64,000 bases of DNA from Burkholderiales bacterium (lineage in GTDB: Bacteria > Pseudomonadota > Gammaproteobacteria > Burkholderiales > Burkholderiaceae_C): the NCBI GenBank assembly GCA_016185015.1, contig JACPOI010000028.1, positions 62,001-126,000 of the forward strand, written 5' to 3'. Each line of letters opens with the position of its first letter. Position 1 is the first letter of the stretch. A program made the translations under genes and the position numbers. This document shows positions 34,454 to 45,534 of the stretch, one piece after another. The notes beneath the pieces were generated by a model, which worked only from the letters and a program-made list of their open reading frames with translations, made no database searches and was not told where the DNA came from.

Positions 34454-35469
34454 AGGCGTTTCCCCGTGGCCTCGTCGAAACGGTGCAGGCGATCGGGCTG
34501 CGGGACGAGGTGCAGGGTGCTGCCGATGGTGGGCACCACGGCCTGGCCTTCGCTGACGCGCACGATGATCTGCTCGCTGTCCACGCGCGTGTAGAGCAGG
34601 CGTTCGGCGCCCAGCATCTCGATGGCCTCGACCTGCACGCTCCAGCCCTGGGCAGCGGGCTGCGGTACCACGTCGAGATGTTCGGGGCGGATGCCCAGGA
34701 TGGTGCCGGGTTCCACGTGCGGGGCACTGGTGAGCAGGTTCATGGGCGGCGCGCCGATGAAGCTGGCCACGAAGGTGGAGGCCGGGCGGTGGTAGACCTC
34801 CTCGGGTGTGCCGAACTGTTCCATCCGGCCGGCATTCATGACGATCATGCGCTGCGCCAGCGTCATGGCCTCGACCTGGTCGTGCGTGACGAAGAGCGAG
34901 GTGATACCGAGTTCGCGGTGCAGCTTCTGGATCTCCAGGCGGGTCTGCGCGCGCAGCTTGGCGTCCAGGTTGGAGAGCGGTTCGTCGAACAGGAAAACCT
35001 GGGGCTGGCGCACGATGGCGCGGCCCATGGCCACCCGCTGGCGCTGGCCGCCGGAGAGTTCACGCGGCTTGCGTTCCAGGAAGGGGCCCAGTTCCAGGAT
35101 GCGCGCGGCCTTGTCCACGCGCGCACGGATCTCGTCCTTGGGCACCTTGGCGATCTTCAGGCCGTAGGCCATGTTGTCGAACACGCTCATGTGTGGGTAG
35201 AGCGCGTAGTTCTGGAACACCATGGCGATGTCGCGTTCGGCCGGTTCCAGGTCGTTGACCACACGCGGGCCGATGCGGATCTCGCCCCCGCTGATCTCTT
35301 CCAGTCCGGCCACCATGCGCAGCAGGGTGGATTTGCCGCAGCCCGAGGGGCCGACGATGACAACGAACTCGCCATCGGCGACTTCGGCGTTGACACCATG
35401 GATGACCTGGTTGGCCTTCGGGCCGTGGCCGTAGCGCTTGATGACGTTGGAGAGGGTCAGGGAAGCCAT
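34450..35469 (-). CDS. ugpC: sn-Glycerol-3-phosphate ABC transporter ATP-binding protein
   Basis: 339 residues from ATG 35469 ([14 protein letters not shown]). Walker [10 protein letters not shown], signature [16 protein letters not shown], Walker B VFLFDEP and a C-terminal regulatory TOBE domain, as in the MalK/UgpC subfamily. It powers uptake of glycerol-3-phosphate and glycerophosphodiesters. It overlaps ugpQ by four bases. Confidence 0.95.
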   Translation of the reverse strand: MASLTLSNVIKRYGHGPKANQVIHGVNAEVADGEFVVIVGPSGCGKSTLLRMVAGLEEISGGEIRIGPRVVNDLEPAERDIAMVFQNYALYPHMSVFDNMAYGLKIAKVPKDEIRARVDKAARILELGPFLERKPRELSGGQRQRVAMGRAIVRQPQVFLFDEPLSNLDAKLRAQTRLEIQKLHRELGITSLFVTHDQVEAMTLAQRMIVMNAGRMEQFGTPEEVYHRPASTFVASFIGAPPMNLLTSAPHVEPGTILGIRPEHLDVVPQPAAQGWSVQVEAIEMLGAERLLYTRVDSEQIIVRVSEGQAVVPTIGSTLHLVPQPDRLHRFDEATGKRL

Positions 35470-35480
35470 AAATCGGTCTC

Positions 35481-36332
35481 TTATTTTTCCGTGTCCACCA
35501 GGCCCTTGACGAACCATTTCTGCATGAGCATCACCACCAGGGCCGGGGGGATCATGGCCAGGACGGCGGTGGCCATGACCACGTTCCATTCGGTCTGCGC
35601 GTCGCCAGCGGTGATCATCTGCTTGATGCCGATCACCACCGGGTACATGTTTTCCTGGGTGGTGACGAGTAGCGGCCAGAGGTACTGGTTCCAGCCGTAG
35701 ATGAACTGGATGACGAACAGAGCTGCCATGGGCGTGACCGACAGCGGCAGCAGCACGTCCTTGAAGAAACGCAGCGGTCCGGCACCGTCCACACGCGCGG
35801 CTTCGGTCAGTTCCTCGGGCACGGTCAGGAAGAACTGGCGGAACAGGAAGGTTGCGGTGGCCGAGGCGATCAGCGGAACCGTCAGGCCAGCATAGCTGTT
35901 GAGCATGCCGAGGTCGGAGATCACCTGGTAGGTCGGCAGGATGCGCACCTCCACCGGCAGCATCAGGGTGATGAAGATCGCCCAGAAGAACAGCTTGCGA
36001 AAGGGAAAGCGGAAGTAGACGATGGCAAAGGCCGAAAGCAGGGAGATGGCGATCTTGCCCAGCGCGATCACCAGGGCCGAGATCAGGCTCACCATCATCA
36101 TGCGGCCGACGGCGGCGTGGGTGCCACTCCCGCTGCGCTCGCCCATGAGCGCCGCCTGGTAGTTTTGCACCATCTGGTCGCCCGGCAGCAGTGGCATGGG
36201 CGGATGGGTCACGGTCTCCATGCTGTGGGTGGAGGCGATGACGGTGACGTACACCGGGAAGGCCACCACCAGCACGCCCAGGAGCAGCACGGCGTGCGAG
36301 AGCAGATCCAGCCAGCGTTTGCGTTCGACCAT
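35481..36332 (-). CDS. ugpE: sn-Glycerol-3-phosphate ABC transporter permease
   Basis: 283 residues, six membrane helices, binding-protein-dependent permease motif [21 protein letters not shown] that contacts the ATPase. It is the second permease, and lies 12 bases after ugpA. Confidence 0.95.
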   Translation of the reverse strand: MVERKRWLDLLSHAVLLLGVLVVAFPVYVTVIASTHSMETVTHPPMPLLPGDQMVQNYQAALMGERSGSGTHAAVGRMMMVSLISALVIALGKIAISLLSAFAIVYFRFPFRKLFFWAIFITLMLPVEVRILPTYQVISDLGMLNSYAGLTVPLIASATATFLFRQFFLTVPEELTEAARVDGAGPLRFFKDVLLPLSVTPMAALFVIQFIYGWNQYLWPLLVTTQENMYPVVIGIKQMITAGDAQTEWNVVMATAVLAMIPPALVVMLMQKWFVKGLVDTEK

Positions 36333-36344
36333 GGGACAGGGATC

Positions 36345-37226
36345 TCAGTAGGTTACTTTTTTCTCAACGAAGCGGAACTGCACCACGGTCAGCCCGATGA
36401 CGATGGCCATCAGCACCACCGATTGCGCGGCCGAGCTGCCCAGGTCCAGGGCCTTGAAGCCGTCGAAGTAGACCTTGTAGACCAGGATGGCGGTGTCCTT
36501 GCCCGGGCCACCCTTGGTGGCTGCATCGACGATAGCGAAGGTGTCGAAGAAGGCGTAGACGATGTTGATGACCAGCAGGAAGAAGGTGGTGGGCGAGAGC
36601 AGGGGCAGCTGGATGCTCCAGAAGCGGCGCCAGGCACCGGCGCCATCGATGGCGGCGGCCTCGATCAGCGACTTCGGGATGCTCTGCAGTCCGGCCAGGA
36701 AAAACAGCAGGTTGTAGGACAGCTGCTTCCAGACGGCCGCCATGACGATGAGGGTCATGGCGTGCTCGCTGTTGAGCAGCGGGTTCCAGTCCACCCCGGC
36801 GACCTGCAGGGCGTGCGACAGCACGCCGATGCTGGGGGAGAACAGGAAGAGCCAGACCACGCCGGCCACGGCGGGCGCCACGGCGTAGGGCCAGATCAGC
36901 AGGGTGCGGTAGACCATGGCGCCGCGCACCACCCGGTCGGCAAAGACCGCGAGCAGCAGCGACAGGGTCAGGCCCAGCACGGCCACCAGCGCCGAGAAGA
37001 CGGCGGTGGTCTTGAACGAGGCGAGGTAGGTCTCGTCGTTCCAGAGGTTGCGGAAATTCTCCAGCCCGACCCACTGCACCGAGGTGCCGAAGGCGTCCGA
37101 CTGCATGAGCGACTGCAGCAGTGCCTGGCCGGCTGGCCAGAAGAAAAACACTGCAATGATCACGCCCTGCGGCGCCAGCAGCAGCCAGGGCAGCCAGCGC
37201 GAGCGGAAGACGACGCGTTTTTCCAT
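36345..37226 (-). CDS. ugpA: sn-Glycerol-3-phosphate ABC transporter permease
   Basis: 293 residues, six membrane helices, EAA loop [22 protein letters not shown]. It forms the channel with UgpE. It is separated from ugpB by a 91-base gap that contains a G-rich tract and a hairpin over the ugpB stop. Confidence 0.95.
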   Translation of the reverse strand: MEKRVVFRSRWLPWLLLAPQGVIIAVFFFWPAGQALLQSLMQSDAFGTSVQWVGLENFRNLWNDETYLASFKTTAVFSALVAVLGLTLSLLLAVFADRVVRGAMVYRTLLIWPYAVAPAVAGVVWLFLFSPSIGVLSHALQVAGVDWNPLLNSEHAMTLIVMAAVWKQLSYNLLFFLAGLQSIPKSLIEAAAIDGAGAWRRFWSIQLPLLSPTTFFLLVINIVYAFFDTFAIVDAATKGGPGKDTAILVYKVYFDGFKALDLGSSAAQSVVLMAIVIGLTVVQFRFVEKKVTY

Positions 37227-37260
37227 GGTCCTGCTTTATATCGCGGTGGCCCTCCCCGCC

Positions 37261-37283
37261 GGGCAGGGAGGGTTGGGGAGGGG
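37261..37283 (+). repeat. G-run tract with quadruplex potential between ugpB and ugpA
   Basis: Five runs of three to four G within 23 bases on the plus strand, with spacers of one or two bases, preceded by a CCCTCCCC tract that can also pair with it. The plus strand is the template for ugp transcription. Confidence 0.6.
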
Positions 37284-37302
37284 TGCCGTCATGACAGCCG
37301 GG

Positions 37303-37332
37303 GCTAATAAAAGTCCGTCAGGACTTATTAGC
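37303..37332 (-). other. Hairpin over the ugpB stop codon
   Basis: GCTAATAAGTCC and GGACTTTTATTAGC on the minus strand pair with a two-base bulge around a TGAC loop that contains the ugpB stop. No T run follows. Such structures often hold back transcription or protect upstream mRNA so that binding protein exceeds permease. Confidence 0.6.
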
Positions 37333-38628
37333 TTTCTCGAAGCGTTCCAGCAGGTCGTTGCCGCGCTTGACCACGGCGTCGAGGGCTTCCTTGGCAGTTT
37401 TCTTGCCGGCCCAGACCTGTTCGAGTTCCTCGTCTTCCACGGCGCGGATCTGTACGTAGTTGCCCAGGCGGATACCGCGCGACTTGTCAGTGGTCTTGCG
37501 GATCATCTGGTTGACGGCCGTGTCGGTGCCTGGATTCTGCTTGTAGAAGCCGGATTGCTCGGTCAGCTTGTACGCCGCCGTGGTGATGGGCAGGTAGCCG
37601 GTGCGCTTGTGGCTGGCCGACTGCACTTCGGCGTTGGAGAGGAAGTTCAGGAAGGTGGCCACGCCCTTGTACTCGGCGGGCTTCTTGCCGGACATGACCC
37701 AGAGGCTGGCGCCGCCGATCACGGTGTTCTGCGGGGCGCCGGCCACGTCCGGGTAGTAGGGCAGGGTGGCCAGGGCGTAGGCGAACTTGGCGTTCTTGGC
37801 CACGTTGCCGTAGAAGCCCGATGAGGTGGTGATCATGGCGCATTCGCCGGAGACGAAGCTGGCCTCGGGCACGTTGCCACGGCCCTTGTAGACGAACAGG
37901 CCCTGCTTGGCCATATTGCCCAGGTTCTCGATGTGGCGCACGTGCAGCGGCGAGTTGGCGACCATCCGTGCATCCATGCCGCCCAGGCCGTTGCGCTTGG
38001 TGGCCAGTTCCACGTTGTGCCAGGTGGAAAAGCTCTCCAGCTGGGTCCATCCCTGCCAGGCGGTGGTGAAGGGGCATTTATGACCGGAGGCCTTGAGCTT
38101 GGCGGCGGCCAATGCCACCTCGGGCCAGGTGGTCGGCGGCTTGTCGGCGTCCAGGCCGGCCGCCTTGAAGGCATCCTTGTTGACATAGAACACCGTGGTC
38201 GAGCTGTTGAAGGGGAAGCTCAGCATCTGGCCATTGGGGGCGGTGTAGTAGCCGGCCACGGCGGGAATGTAGACGGCGGGATCGAACTTGTAGCCGGCAT
38301 CCTGCATGACCTGGCCCACCGGTACGACGGCGCCCTTGCTGGCCATCATGGTGGCGGTGCCCACTTCAAAGACCTGCAGGATGTGCGGGGCATTGCCGGC
38401 ACGGAAGGCGGCGATGGCCGCCGTCATGGATTCGTCATAACTGCCCTTGAAGACCGGCGTGATCTTGTAGTCCTTCTGGCGGTTGTTGAAGTCCTTGGCC
38501 AGGTCGTTGACCCATTCGTTGTTGACGGCCGTCATCGAGTGCCACCACTGGATTTCGGTCTGGGCCTGGACGGGGGCGAGCAGCAGGGCCGACAGGGCGG
38601 CGACGCTCAGTTTCACGGTAAGTTTCAT
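37318..38628 (-). CDS. ugpB: sn-Glycerol-3-phosphate periplasmic binding protein
   Basis: 436 residues with a signal peptide ending LAPVQAQ. Family 1 solute-binding fold: TEIQWWHSMTAVNNEWVNDLAKDFN, FNSSTTVFYVNKDAFKAAGL and GGASLWVMSGKKPAEYKG match UgpB. It binds glycerol-3-phosphate and glycerophosphocholine. ATG 38628 has AGGAGCC before it. It heads the ugpBAECQ operon; I find no convincing Pho box in 38629-38830. Confidence 0.95.
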   Translation of the reverse strand: MKLTVKLSVAALSALLLAPVQAQTEIQWWHSMTAVNNEWVNDLAKDFNNRQKDYKITPVFKGSYDESMTAAIAAFRAGNAPHILQVFEVGTATMMASKGAVVPVGQVMQDAGYKFDPAVYIPAVAGYYTAPNGQMLSFPFNSSTTVFYVNKDAFKAAGLDADKPPTTWPEVALAAAKLKASGHKCPFTTAWQGWTQLESFSTWHNVELATKRNGLGGMDARMVANSPLHVRHIENLGNMAKQGLFVYKGRGNVPEASFVSGECAMITTSSGFYGNVAKNAKFAYALATLPYYPDVAGAPQNTVIGGASLWVMSGKKPAEYKGVATFLNFLSNAEVQSASHKRTGYLPITTAAYKLTEQSGFYKQNPGTDTAVNQMIRKTTDKSRGIRLGNYVQIRAVEDEELEQVWAGKKTAKEALDAVVKRGNDLLERFEKANKS

Positions 38629-38830
38629 GCGGGGCTCCTTATGGACAAGCTCGCCAGCCTAGGCCGGAAATGTGACAAACACATTAAGCCTCGGTTACGG
38701 TCATCTCAGGATGCGGGGTTTCCATGATGCGGGCAGGGCTCCAATGCGCTTGTCCGTGGGGCTATGTTGCACTGCGGTAACATCTCGCCTCAGCCGGTGG
38801 CTCCGTTCTGGCTGAAATTCCGGATCTCCC

Positions 38831-41800
38831 ATGAACGCACCGACTCCGCTAGATCAATTCGTGGATGCAGCCGGCCCTGCGCCGCACGGCCACGAGCGCA
38901 TCCGCGAAATTCCCTACAACTACACCTCCTTCTCCGACCGCGAGATCGTCATCCGCCTGTTGGGGCCCCGTGCCTGGGAGGTGCTCAACCAGCTGCGCGA
39001 GGAGCGCCGCACCGGCCGCTCGGCCCGCATGCTCTACGAGGTGCTGGGTGACATCTGGGTGGTGCAGCGCAACCCCTATCTGCAGGACGACCTGCTGGAC
39101 AACCCCAAGCGCCGGGTGCTGCTGGTCGAGGCCCTGCACCACCGCCTGGGCGAAGTGCAGAAGCGCCGCACGCCGCAGGCCGACCCGCAGCGCGATGCGC
39201 TGGTGGGCGAGTTGCTGGAGGCTGCCAGCCGTGCCGTCGAGGCCTTTGATGCCTCTTTCCAGAAGATTGCCGCCCTGCGCCGCAAGGCCCAGCGCGCGCT
39301 CAGCCGACTGACCGCCAAGGACAACGTCAAGTTCGACGGCCTGTCGCGCGTCTCGCACGTGACCGACGCCACCGACTGGCGCGTCGAGTATCCCTTTGTG
39401 GTGCTCACTCCGGACACCGAGGCCGAGATGGCGCGCCTGGTCAAGGGCTGCATCGAACTGGGCCTGACCATCATCCCGCGCGGCGGCGGCACCGGTTACA
39501 CCGGCGGCGCCGTGCCGCTGTCGTGGAAGAGCGCGGTGATCAACACTGAGAAGCTCGAGGCCATGACCGAAGTCGAGATGCTGCAGCTGCCCGGCCTGGA
39601 CAAGGCTGTGCCCACCATCTGGACCGAGGCCGGCGTGGTCACCCAACGGGTGGCCGATGCGGCCGAGCGAGCCGGTTTTGTGTTTGCCGTGGACCCGACC
39701 TCGGCCGAGGCTTCCTGCGTGGGCGGCAACATCGCCATGAATGCCGGCGGCAAGAAAGCCGTGCTCTGGGGTACGGCGCTGGACAACCTGGCCAGCTGGC
39801 GCATGGTCACGCCCGACGCGGGCTGGCTGGAAGTCACGCGCCTGAACCACAACCTGGGCAAGATCCACGACGCCGACGTCGCCAGCTTCGAACTCAAGTA
39901 CTTCGAGGCCGACGGCAAGAAGCTGGTGAATACCGAACGCCTGGACATCCCGGGCCCGAGTTTCCGCAAGGAAGGCCTGGGCAAGGACGTGACGGACAAG
40001 TTCCTCTCCGGCCTGCCTGGCGTGCAGAAGGAGGGCTGCGACGGTCTGATCACCAGCGCGCGCTGGGTGGTGCACCGCATGCCGGCGCACACCCGCACGG
40101 TCTGCCTGGAATTCTTCGGCCATGCGCGCGACGCGGTGCCCAGCATCGTCGAGATCAAGGACTTCATGTTTGCCGAGCAGAAGCGCAGCGGCGTGCTGTT
40201 GGCCGGCCTGGAGCATCTGGACGACCGTTACCTGAAGGCGGTGGGCTACGCCACCAAGAGCAAACGCGGCGGCCTGCCCAAGATGGTGCTGATCGGCGAC
40301 ATCGTGGGCGACGACACCGACGCCGTGGCGCGCGCCACCAGCGAGGTGGTGCGCATCGCCAACTCGCGCAGCGGCGAAGGCTTCATCGCCATCAGCGCCG
40401 AGGCGCGCAAGAAATTCTGGCTGGACCGCAAGCGCACCGCGGCGATCAGCAAGCACACGAACGCCTTCAAGATCAATGAAGACGTGGTGATCCCGCTGCC
40501 GCGCATGGCCGAGTACACCGACGGCATCGAGCGCATCAACATCGAGCTCTCGCTGCGCAACAAGATCAAGCTGGCCGACGAACTGGAGCTTTTCTTCGGC
40601 GAGGGCAGCCTCACCCATCTGCTCACGATCGGCAAGTCCGATGATGCGAACGAGGCGCCGTCCGCCGAACTGATGGAAGAGCGTGTGGTGCAGGCCCGCG
40701 AGCTGGTGCGTACGGTGCGCGCCCAGTGGCAGGACTGGCTGGACCGGGTGGACGAATTGTTCCCCCAGCTGCAGGACCATTCCCTGCGCGCCAGCTGGAA
40801 GACCCAGATCCGCGCGCCGCTGGAGGACATCTTCACGGGCCGTGCTTTCGAGCCCATGCTGGCCGAATGCAATGCCATCCAGCAGCGCGTGCTCAAGGGC
40901 CGGGTCTGGGTGGCCCTGCACATGCACGCCGGCGACGGCAATGTGCACACCAACATTCCCGTCAACAGCGATGACTACGAGATGCTGCAGGCCGCGCACG
41001 GCGCGGTCAAGCGCATCATGGCGCTGGCGCGTTCGCTCGACGGCGTGATCTCGGGCGAACACGGCATCGGCATCACCAAGCTGGAGTTCCTGAGTGACGC
41101 CGAACTCCAGCCTTTTGCCGACTACAAGCAGCGCATCGACCCCGAGGGTCGCTTCAACCGCGGCAAGCTGCTGCGCGAGAGCGCCCATCCGGCCGACCTG
41201 ACCAACGCCTACACGCCCAGCTTCGGCCTCATGGGCCACGAGTCGCTGATCATGCAGCAGAGCGACATCGGCGCCATTGCCGACAGCGTCAAGGACTGCC
41301 TGCGCTGCGGCAAGTGCAAACCCGTGTGCTCGACCCATGTGCCGCGCGCCAACCTGCTCTACAGCCCACGCAACAAGATCCTGGCGACCTCGCTGCTGGT
41401 CGAGGCCTTCCTCTACGAGGAACAGACCCGCCGTGGCGTGAGCATCAAGCATTGGCAGGAGTTCGAGGACGTGGCCGACCACTGCACGGTATGCCACAAG
41501 TGCCTCTCGCCCTGCCCGGTGAAGATCGACTTCGGCGACGTGTCGATGAACATGCGCAACCTGCTGCGCAAGATGGGGCAGAAGACCTGGCGCCCGGGCA
41601 ATGCGGCGGCCATGTTCTTCCTCAATGCGACCAACCCCGAGACCATCAAGCTGATGCGTACGGCCATGGTCGGCGTGGGCTTCAAGGCCCAGCGTCTGGC
41701 CAACCAGCTGCTGCGTGTGGTGGCGAAGAAGCAGACCGCCCGGCCGCCGGCCACGGTGGGCCCCGCGCCCATCAAGGAACAGATCATCCACTTCATCAAC

Positions 41801-42724
41801 AAGAAGATGCCCGGTGGCCTGCCCAAGAAGACGGCGCGTGCCCTGCTGGATATCGAGGACGCCGACTACGTTCCGATCATCCGCGATCCCCAGGCCACCA
41901 CGGCCGAGACCGAGGCGGTGTTCTATTTCCCGGGCTGCGGCTCGGAGCGCCTGTTCAGTCAGGTCGGCCTGGCCACCCAGGCCATGCTCTGGCACGCGGG
42001 CGTGCAGACCGTGCTGCCGCCGGGTTATCTGTGCTGCGGCTACCCGCAGCGCGGCAGCGGCCAGTTCGACAAGGCCGAGAAGATGATCACCGACAACCGG
42101 GTGCTCTTCCACCGCGTGGCCAACACGCTGAACTACCTGGACATCAAGACCGTGGTGGTGAGCTGCGGCACCTGCTACGACCAGCTGCAGGGCTACAAGT
42201 TCGAGGAGATCTTCCCGGGCTGCCGCATCATCGACATCCACGAGTTCCTGCTGGAAAAGGGTATCAAGCTCAGCGGCGCCCAGGGCGGCTACCTGTACCA
42301 CGAGCCCTGCCACAACCCGATGAAGCTGGGCGACTCGATGAAGACGGTGCGCACGCTGCTGGCCGGGGACTCGAAGGACAACGTGCTCAAGAGCGACCGC
42401 TGCTGCGGCGAATCCGGCACCCTGGGTGTGACCCGGCCCGATGTCTCCACCCAGGTGCGCTTCCGCAAGGAAGAGGAGATCCGCAAGGGTGAAACTGAGC
42501 TGCGCGAGGCCGGCCTGGTGGGGGCGAAGGACAACGTCAAGATCCTGACCAGTTGCCCGAGCTGCCTGCAGGGCCTGACCCGCTACGGCAACGACCTGCA
42601 GAACGGCCTGCTGGAGGCCGACTACATCGTGGTCGAGATGGCGCGCCAGATCCTGGGCGAGGACTGGCTGCCCGCTTACGTGGCCTCGGCCAACGCTGGC
42701 GGCATTGAACGCGTGCTGGTATGA
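38831..42724 (+). CDS. DUF3683 FAD-linked dehydrogenase with FeS and twin CCG domains
   Basis: 1297 residues. Order: DUF3683 N-terminal domain (about 1-150); FAD-binding PCMH domain with [17 protein letters not shown] near residue 215; FAD-oxidase C-terminal domain ending [11 protein letters not shown]; two [4Fe-4S] motifs [11 protein letters not shown] and [14 protein letters not shown]; two CCG (cysteine-rich) domains ([11 protein letters not shown]...SCGTCYDQ and [10 protein letters not shown]...SCPSCLQG). The set resembles glycolate and D-lactate dehydrogenases (GlcD plus GlcF/LldE) joined in one chain, so a D-2-hydroxyacid:quinone oxidoreductase is likely. The substrate is not known. A single gene in Burkholderiales; the antisense open frame of 1449 codons is not real. 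Confidence 0.9.
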   Translation: MNAPTPLDQFVDAAGPAPHGHERIREIPYNYTSFSDREIVIRLLGPRAWEVLNQLREERRTGRSARMLYEVLGDIWVVQRNPYLQDDLLDNPKRRVLLVEALHHRLGEVQKRRTPQADPQRDALVGELLEAASRAVEAFDASFQKIAALRRKAQRALSRLTAKDNVKFDGLSRVSHVTDATDWRVEYPFVVLTPDTEAEMARLVKGCIELGLTIIPRGGGTGYTGGAVPLSWKSAVINTEKLEAMTEVEMLQLPGLDKAVPTIWTEAGVVTQRVADAAERAGFVFAVDPTSAEASCVGGNIAMNAGGKKAVLWGTALDNLASWRMVTPDAGWLEVTRLNHNLGKIHDADVASFELKYFEADGKKLVNTERLDIPGPSFRKEGLGKDVTDKFLSGLPGVQKEGCDGLITSARWVVHRMPAHTRTVCLEFFGHARDAVPSIVEIKDFMFAEQKRSGVLLAGLEHLDDRYLKAVGYATKSKRGGLPKMVLIGDIVGDDTDAVARATSEVVRIANSRSGEGFIAISAEARKKFWLDRKRTAAISKHTNAFKINEDVVIPLPRMAEYTDGIERINIELSLRNKIKLADELELFFGEGSLTHLLTIGKSDDANEAPSAELMEERVVQARELVRTVRAQWQDWLDRVDELFPQLQDHSLRASWKTQIRAPLEDIFTGRAFEPMLAECNAIQQRVLKGRVWVALHMHAGDGNVHTNIPVNSDDYEMLQAAHGAVKRIMALARSLDGVISGEHGIGITKLEFLSDAELQPFADYKQRIDPEGRFNRGKLLRESAHPADLTNAYTPSFGLMGHESLIMQQSDIGAIADSVKDCLRCGKCKPVCSTHVPRANLLYSPRNKILATSLLVEAFLYEEQTRRGVSIKHWQEFEDVADHCTVCHKCLSPCPVKIDFGDVSMNMRNLLRKMGQKTWRPGNAAAMFFLNATNPETIKLMRTAMVGVGFKAQRLANQLLRVVAKKQTARPPATVGPAPIKEQIIHFINKKMPGGLPKKTARALLDIEDADYVPIIRDPQATTAETEAVFYFPGCGSERLFSQVGLATQAMLWHAGVQTVLPPGYLCCGYPQRGSGQFDKAEKMITDNRVLFHRVANTLNYLDIKTVVVSCGTCYDQLQGYKFEEIFPGCRIIDIHEFLLEKGIKLSGAQGGYLYHEPCHNPMKLGDSMKTVRTLLAGDSKDNVLKSDRCCGESGTLGVTRPDVSTQVRFRKEEEIRKGETELREAGLVGAKDNVKILTSCPSCLQGLTRYGNDLQNGLLEADYIVVEMARQILGEDWLPAYVASANAGGIERVLV

Positions 42725-42787
42725 CCCTGCTGGCGGCTGTGCCGCCAGTCTGGGGATAATCCGCTGATAACAGACGAGGTGAGTTCC

Positions 42788-43201
42788 ATGGCAGGTTTGC
42801 AAACCGGCGCGCCGACGCCGCAGGATCTGACGGTGCATAGCAAGTCGCGGGTGCTGGAAATAGCCTTCTCCGACGGCAAGACCTTCCGCATCCCCTTCGA
42901 GCTGATGCGCGTGTACTCGCCCTCGGCCGAGGTGCAGGGTCACGGCCCGGGCCAGGAGGTGCTGCAGACCGGCAAACGCGAAGTGGAACTGGCGGGGCTG
43001 GAGCCGGTGGGCAACTACGCTGTGCAGCCCGCGTTCTCGGACGGCCACGACAGCGGCATCTTTTCCTGGGATTACCTCTATTTCCTGGGCTCGCAGCAGG
43101 ACCAGCTCTGGGCCGACTATGAAGCCCGCCTGAAAGCCGCCGGCGTGGACCGCGACGCGCCCATGCCCGAGAAAGCCGGCCACGCCTGCGGCAGCCACTG
43201 A
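42788..43201 (+). CDS. DUF971 (gamma-butyrobetaine hydroxylase N-terminal-like) protein
   Basis: 137 residues from ATG 42788, with GAGGTGAG as ribosome binding site; a GTG nine bases earlier lies inside that site. GBBH-N fold ([52 protein letters not shown]). Proteins of this family bind zinc or iron and are often beside ubiE in betaproteobacteria, as here (2 bases apart). Its exact role, perhaps in iron-sulfur or ubiquinone metabolism, is not settled. Confidence 0.88.
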   Translation: MAGLQTGAPTPQDLTVHSKSRVLEIAFSDGKTFRIPFELMRVYSPSAEVQGHGPGQEVLQTGKREVELAGLEPVGNYAVQPAFSDGHDSGIFSWDYLYFLGSQQDQLWADYEARLKAAGVDRDAPMPEKAGHACGSH

Positions 43202-43203
43202 CC

Positions 43204-43935
43204 ATGAGCAGCACCCATTTCGGATTCGAGACGGTCGACGAGGCCGAAAAGGCCCGCCGCGTGCGCGGCGTGTTCGATTCGGTGGCGTCGAAATACGACG
43301 TCATGAACGACCTCATGTCCGCCGGCCTGCACCGCGTCTGGAAGGCCTACACCGTCACGGTGGCCAACCTCAAGGAAGGCGACCGCGCGCTGGACATTGC
43401 CGGCGGTACCGGTGACCTGGCCCTGGCTTTTGCCAGGAAGGTCGGCAAGACGGGCCAGGTGGTGCACACCGACATCAACGAAGCCATGCTGCGCGTGGGG
43501 CGTGATCGCCTGATCGACGCTGGCGTGGTGTTGCCCACCGTGGTCTGCGACGCCGAGAAACTGCCCTTCCCGGACCGCCACTTCGACCTGGTCACCGTGG
43601 CCTTCGGCCTGCGCAACATGACGCACAAGGACGTGGCCCTGGCCGAGATGTGCCGTGTGCTCAAGCCCGGCGGCAAGCTGCTGGTGCTCGAATTCTCGAA
43701 AGTGGCGCCGCCCCTGGCCAAGGCCTACGACTGGTATTCCTTCAAGATCCTGCCCCAGCTGGGCAAGCTGGTGGCCGGCGACGCCGACAGCTACCGCTAT
43801 CTGGCGGAGTCCATCCGCATGCATCCGGGCCAGGAAGAACTCAAGGCCATGATGAAAAAAGCCGGATTCGGGCATGTGGATTTTCACAACATGAGCGGCG
43901 GTGTGGTGGCACTTCATGTTGGAATCAAGTGCTGA
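43204..43935 (+). CDS. ubiE: Ubiquinone/menaquinone biosynthesis C-methyltransferase
   Basis: 243 residues. SAM-dependent C-methylation of demethoxyubiquinol and demethylmenaquinol. Class I methyltransferase with [14 protein letters not shown] and the family signatures [17 protein letters not shown] and [16 protein letters not shown]. First of the ubiE-(Tim44)-ubiJ-ubiB group. Confidence 0.97.
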   Translation: MSSTHFGFETVDEAEKARRVRGVFDSVASKYDVMNDLMSAGLHRVWKAYTVTVANLKEGDRALDIAGGTGDLALAFARKVGKTGQVVHTDINEAMLRVGRDRLIDAGVVLPTVVCDAEKLPFPDRHFDLVTVAFGLRNMTHKDVALAEMCRVLKPGGKLLVLEFSKVAPPLAKAYDWYSFKILPQLGKLVAGDADSYRYLAESIRMHPGQEELKAMMKKAGFGHVDFHNMSGGVVALHVGIKC

Positions 43936-43995
43936 CGTACCGGATTTGAGTTAAGTTCGGCATACGCGGGTACGTATAGTATTTTTGGAGCAAGC

Positions 43996-44958
43996 ATGAA
44001 ACTTTGGTCTTTGGCCCTTTCCCTGGTCCTGGCGCTGGGTGCCGTGGACGTCGAGGCCAAGCGTCTTGGCGGCGGCAAATCGGTCGGCAAGCAGTCCAGC
44101 AATGTGACGCAGCGTGAAGCCGCGCCTGCCGCCCCCGCGGCCCCGACACAGAACGCGGCAGCGACCAAACCCGCAGCGCCGGCCGCGGCACCTGCCGCTG
44201 CTCCGAAGAAGCCCTGGGGCGCCATGCTGGGCGGCCTGGCGGCCGGTCTGGGCCTGGCCTGGCTGGCCAGCTCGCTGGGCCTGGGCGAGGCCTTCGGCCA
44301 GTTCATCCTGATTGCCCTGGTGGTGCTGCTGGCCATGATGGCTTTCGGCTGGTTCATGCGCAGCCGGCGTCCGGGCGCCACGGACCGCAGCCCCTACGCT
44401 TTCCAGGGGGCTGGTGCCGGTGAAGTTCCGATCGCCAAACCGGCCTATCGCCCGGAAAACGTGGGCAACGACGCCTCGGCCCGCCCCTGGGAGCGCAGCC
44501 AGACGGCCTTTGACGGCTCCAGCGGCACCTCCGGCATCGTGATCGGCTCCGGCCTGTCCAGCAGCTGGAGCGTTCCCGCCGGTTTTGACGCCGACGGCTT
44601 CCTCAAGGCGGCCAAGAGCAATTTCATCCTGCTGCAGGCTGCCTGGGACCAGGCCGACATGACCACCCTGCGCTCCATGATGACGGACGACATGCTGACC
44701 GAGATCAGCGCCCAGCTGGCTGAGCGCGAGGCCCACACGGGTGGCGCCGTGAACCTGACCGAGGTGCAGATGCTGCAGGCCCAGTTGCTGGGCATCGAGG
44801 AACTGGGCGACGGTTACATGGCCAGCGTCGAGTTCTCCGGCATGATCCGCGAGACGCCGCAGGCCGGCCCCAGCCCCTTCCGCGAGGTCTGGAACATGGT
44901 CAAGCCCAGGGATGGCAGCCGCGGCTGGCTGGTGGCAGGGGTGCAAGCCCTGCAGTAA
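43996..44958 (+). CDS. Tim44-like domain membrane protein
   Basis: 320 residues. N-terminal signal-like segment, an Ala/Pro-rich linker (about 40-75), a hydrophobic helix with Gly-rich repeats (AMLGGLAAGLGLAWLASSLGLGEAFGQFILIALVVLLAMMAFGWF) and a C-terminal Tim44-type domain (about 195-320). Such proteins sit between ubiE and ubiJ in many Burkholderiales. Role unknown; a link with the membrane ubiquinone complex is inferred from position. Confidence 0.87.
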   Translation: MKLWSLALSLVLALGAVDVEAKRLGGGKSVGKQSSNVTQREAAPAAPAAPTQNAAATKPAAPAAAPAAAPKKPWGAMLGGLAAGLGLAWLASSLGLGEAFGQFILIALVVLLAMMAFGWFMRSRRPGATDRSPYAFQGAGAGEVPIAKPAYRPENVGNDASARPWERSQTAFDGSSGTSGIVIGSGLSSSWSVPAGFDADGFLKAAKSNFILLQAAWDQADMTTLRSMMTDDMLTEISAQLAEREAHTGGAVNLTEVQMLQAQLLGIEELGDGYMASVEFSGMIRETPQAGPSPFREVWNMVKPRDGSRGWLVAGVQALQ

Positions 44959-45000
44959 GAAGCCAAGAGCAGCGCTCTTTTCAATCAATAATCGGGGACT

Positions 45001-45534
45001 ATGGCAACACAGTCCCCTTTTTCATTGCTGGAAGACGTTTTCCAGAAACTCGGCACAACCCTGCAGCCACCCGAGTGGGCCGTGCAGGAAGTGCAGCGGC
45101 GTATCGTGCTGCTGCTCAACCATGTGCTGATGCAGGAGCCGGAGGCCATGAGCCGGCTGGTGCGGCAAAAGGGCCGGGTGGTGCTGTTCCATTGGCGCGA
45201 GTTCCAGTTCAAGCTGCAGCTCACGCCGGCCGGTCTGCTGGACCTGGCCGCGGCCGATACCCGCTCCGACCTGACGCTCTCCGTGACCGAGGCGTCCCCG
45301 GTGGCCCTGATGCAGGCTGCACTGGCGGGTGACAAGCCGGCCGTGCGCATCGAGGGCGACGTGCAACTGGCGGCCGAGATCAACTGGCTGGTCGACCATG
45401 TGCGCTGGGACATTGAGGAAGACCTGGCGCGCATCATCGGCGATGCCCCGGCACATGGCCTGGCCCAGGCCGCGCGGCGTGCCCTGGACACCTTGCGCCA
45501 GTGGCTGACGCCCAAGCGTGGGGGCCAGGCATGA
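45001..45534 (+). CDS. ubiJ: Ubiquinone biosynthesis accessory factor UbiJ (SCP2 fold)
   Basis: 177 residues. SCP2-like lipid-binding domain; UbiJ together with UbiK and UbiB helps the soluble Ubi complex handle hydrophobic intermediates. Family landmarks include the segment [28 protein letters not shown] near the C-terminus. Overlaps ubiB by four bases (ATGA). Confidence 0.88.
   Translation: MATQSPFSLLEDVFQKLGTTLQPPEWAVQEVQRRIVLLLNHVLMQEPEAMSRLVRQKGRVVLFHWREFQFKLQLTPAGLLDLAAADTRSDLTLSVTEASPVALMQAALAGDKPAVRIEGDVQLAAEINWLVDHVRWDIEEDLARIIGDAPAHGLAQAARRALDTLRQWLTPKRGGQA

Noticed and set aside
38849-43198. A 1449-codon open frame on the minus strand opposite the DUF3683 dehydrogenase
   Set aside because: It mirrors the high-GC codon pattern of the plus-strand gene, has no recognisable domain, and also runs across the DUF971 gene. 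The plus-strand product has clear FAD and FeS motifs.
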